The translations under genes were made by a program, and so were the position numbers. Under the pieces are notes generated by a model. It did no database searches. It was not told the origin of the DNA and worked only from the letters and a program-made list of their open reading frames with translations. A stretch of DNA of 7,213 bases from Rhodanobacter sp. (lineage in GTDB: Bacteria > Pseudomonadota > Gammaproteobacteria > Xanthomonadales > Rhodanobacteraceae), in the NCBI GenBank assembly GCA_026193555.1, contig JAPHUU010000007.1:1-7213 (forward strand). The letters are read 5' to 3'. How positions within the stretch are numbered: the first letter of the stretch is position 1; every line of letters starts with the position of its first letter. Of this stretch, positions 5,861 to 7,213 are shown in pieces.

Positions 5861-5884
5861 CCGGCTACGCTTGCATACATCCAT

Positions 5885-7213
5885 ATGGGAAATGCACAAA
5901 TGCCACCACCGCTGCCGCCACGTCGTTCCGGATTCGGGGCGTTTCTGCGCACCGTCGGCAGAGGCATCAACGCCTTTCGGCTGGTGATCATCAACCTGGT
6001 GTTCTTCGGTGTGTTTTTTCTTGTTCTGCTGGTGATGCTGGGTGCCTTCGTCGGCAGCCATGTGGACCGGACGCTGAAGAGTGACAGCGTGCTGGTGATC
6101 CAGCCGCGGGGACGGCTGGTCGAGCAGTACAGCATCAATCCGCTGCAGCGTACGCTGGCGGGTCTGTCCGGCGATGAACCGAAGCAGTTGCAGCTGCGTG
6201 ACGTGATCCACGCGATCGACGCGGCGGCAAAGGACAAGCGGATCAGCCGCATCCTGCTGATGCCGGGCGGTCTGCAGGGTGGTGGTTTTGCCGCGCTGCA
6301 CGAGGTTGGCGCTGCGCTGGACCGCTTCCGCGCCGTCGGCAAACCGGTGATCGCGTGGGCGGTCAACCTGGATCAGGGCCAGTATTACCTCGCCGCGCAC
6401 GCTGATCGCCTGCTGGTCGATCCGCAGGGTGGAGTGATGATCACCGGGCTGGCCAACTACCGGCTGTTCTACAAGGATCTGCTCGACAAGCTGGGCGTCG
6501 ACGTACATCTGTTCCGCGTCGGTCAGTTCAAGAGTGCAGCCGAACCCTACATCCTCGATCATGCCTCGGCGGAATCGAAGCAGGCCGACAGCTACTGGAT
6601 GGGCGGTCTGTGGGACAGCTACCTGGCCGAGGTGGCCGGTCTGCGCAAGCTCGACCCGGCCACCCTGCGCGCCGACATCGACCAGCTGCCGCAGAAGATC
6701 GCCAGCAGTCGGGGCGATCTGGCCCAGCTGGCGCTGGACGAGCATCTGATCGACGGCATGGCAACCCGCGCCCAGCTCATCGCCATGATGCGGAAGGCCG
6801 GTGTGCCTGCGGCCGGCAAGGGCCGGGGTTTTCGCCAGATCGCGCTGGCGCGCTATGTCGGCCAGCTGCCCGGAGACAGTCATCCGTCCACCCCGGGTGT
6901 GGCGATCGTGGTCGCCGAGGGCGAGATTGCCGCGGGCAGGCAGCCGCCCGGTTCGGTGGGCGGCGAGTCCACCGCCGCATTGATCCGTGCCGCGCGCGAA
7001 GACCGCAAGACCAGGGCGCTGGTGTTGCGGGTGAACTCGCCCGGTGGTGAGGTGTTCGCGGCCGAGCAGATCCGCCGCGAAGTGGCGCTGACCCGCGCAG
7101 CGGGTATTCCGGTGGTGGTGTCGATGGGCAATGTGGCGGCCAGTGGCGGCTACTGGATATCGATGAATGCCAATCGCATCTTTGCCGAAGCCAATACCAT
7201 CACCGGTTCGATC
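5885..7213 (+). CDS. sppA: SppA, signal peptide peptidase, 67K type (partial, 3' end outside window)
   Basis: SppA is a membrane-anchored serine protease on the periplasmic side that degrades signal peptides left after export. The window holds the first 443 codons; E. coli SppA has 618 residues. A short Pro/Arg-rich cytoplasmic end is followed by one membrane anchor (about 33-57) and two tandem protease-fold halves. The N-terminal half carries the catalytic lysine in FKSAAEPY (K216, E. coli K209). The second half begins near residue 338 (GVAIVVAEGEI), has the NSPGG motif (384-388) and carries the nucleophile in AASGGYWIS (S420, E. coli S409). Both catalytic residues are present. The sequence stops at TITGSI. 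ATG 5885 gives the longest frame, but no ribosome site is clear. ATG 5900 is preceded by GGGA 9 nt away and is equally possible. With only 24 nt after the MATE stop and no terminator, co-transcription is likely. Confidence 0.95.
   Translation, partial: MGNAQMPPPLPPRRSGFGAFLRTVGRGINAFRLVIINLVFFGVFFLVLLVMLGAFVGSHVDRTLKSDSVLVIQPRGRLVEQYSINPLQRTLAGLSGDEPKQLQLRDVIHAIDAAAKDKRISRILLMPGGLQGGGFAALHEVGAALDRFRAVGKPVIAWAVNLDQGQYYLAAHADRLLVDPQGGVMITGLANYRLFYKDLLDKLGVDVHLFRVGQFKSAAEPYILDHASAESKQADSYWMGGLWDSYLAEVAGLRKLDPATLRADIDQLPQKIASSRGDLAQLALDEHLIDGMATRAQLIAMMRKAGVPAAGKGRGFRQIALARYVGQLPGDSHPSTPGVAIVVAEGEIAAGRQPPGSVGGESTAALIRAAREDRKTRALVLRVNSPGGEVFAAEQIRREVALTRAAGIPVVVSMGNVAASGGYWISMNANRIFAEANTITGSI

Noticed and set aside
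5844..5864. CCGG-CCTGA-CCGG at the MATE stop as a terminator
   Set aside because: The stem is only 4 bp, has no T-tract, and sppA begins within 24 nt.
5435..6883. 482-codon open frame on the minus strand across the MATE end and sppA
   Set aside because: It has the same low-complexity Gln/His/Arg composition, runs across two well-supported genes and shows no motif.

Overview
The window reads as chromosomal DNA from a high-GC gammaproteobacterium. A Xanthomonadales member, perhaps of the Rhodanobacter/Dyella/Luteimonas type, is the best guess. The reasons are the GC-rich codon use, the TatB sequence style, a tatABC locus facing priA, a 67K-type SppA and a GTAGGAGC-headed REP-like hairpin. This is inference from style, not from a database match. 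All main genes are housekeeping genes. No CRISPR array, insertion sequence, tRNA or rRNA was seen.

Left part (1-1365, plus strand): the end of tatA, then complete tatB and tatC. They form a tight operon for the twin-arginine translocase, which exports folded proteins. tatC overlaps tatB by 14 nt. Centre-left (1375-3549, minus strand): complete priA, the primosomal helicase of replication restart. It converges on tatC with only 9 nt between the stop codons, and both stops lie inside one perfect inverted repeat.

Centre (3550-4471): about 920 nt without an intact gene, and the most unusual part. Going away from priA it holds two perfect DnaA boxes as an inverted pair plus a weaker third box, a REP-like hairpin, an AT-rich island with a palindrome, and a decayed minus-strand gene. 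That gene looks like a DUF3667-type membrane protein: a degenerate start of its zinc-ribbon N-terminus appears joined, out of frame, to its C-terminal membrane part. Next to the MATE gene is a probable promoter with a 13-bp inverted repeat that could be an operator.

Right part (4472-7213, plus strand): a complete NorM-type MATE efflux transporter, then 24 nt later the first 443 codons of sppA, a signal peptide peptidase. sppA runs off the window just after its catalytic serine. The two may be co-transcribed.

I found no clearly new biological system. The leads most worth following are the DnaA-box cluster upstream of priA, the internally deleted DUF3667-like gene, the stop-codon palindrome between tatC and priA, and the possible MATE operator.
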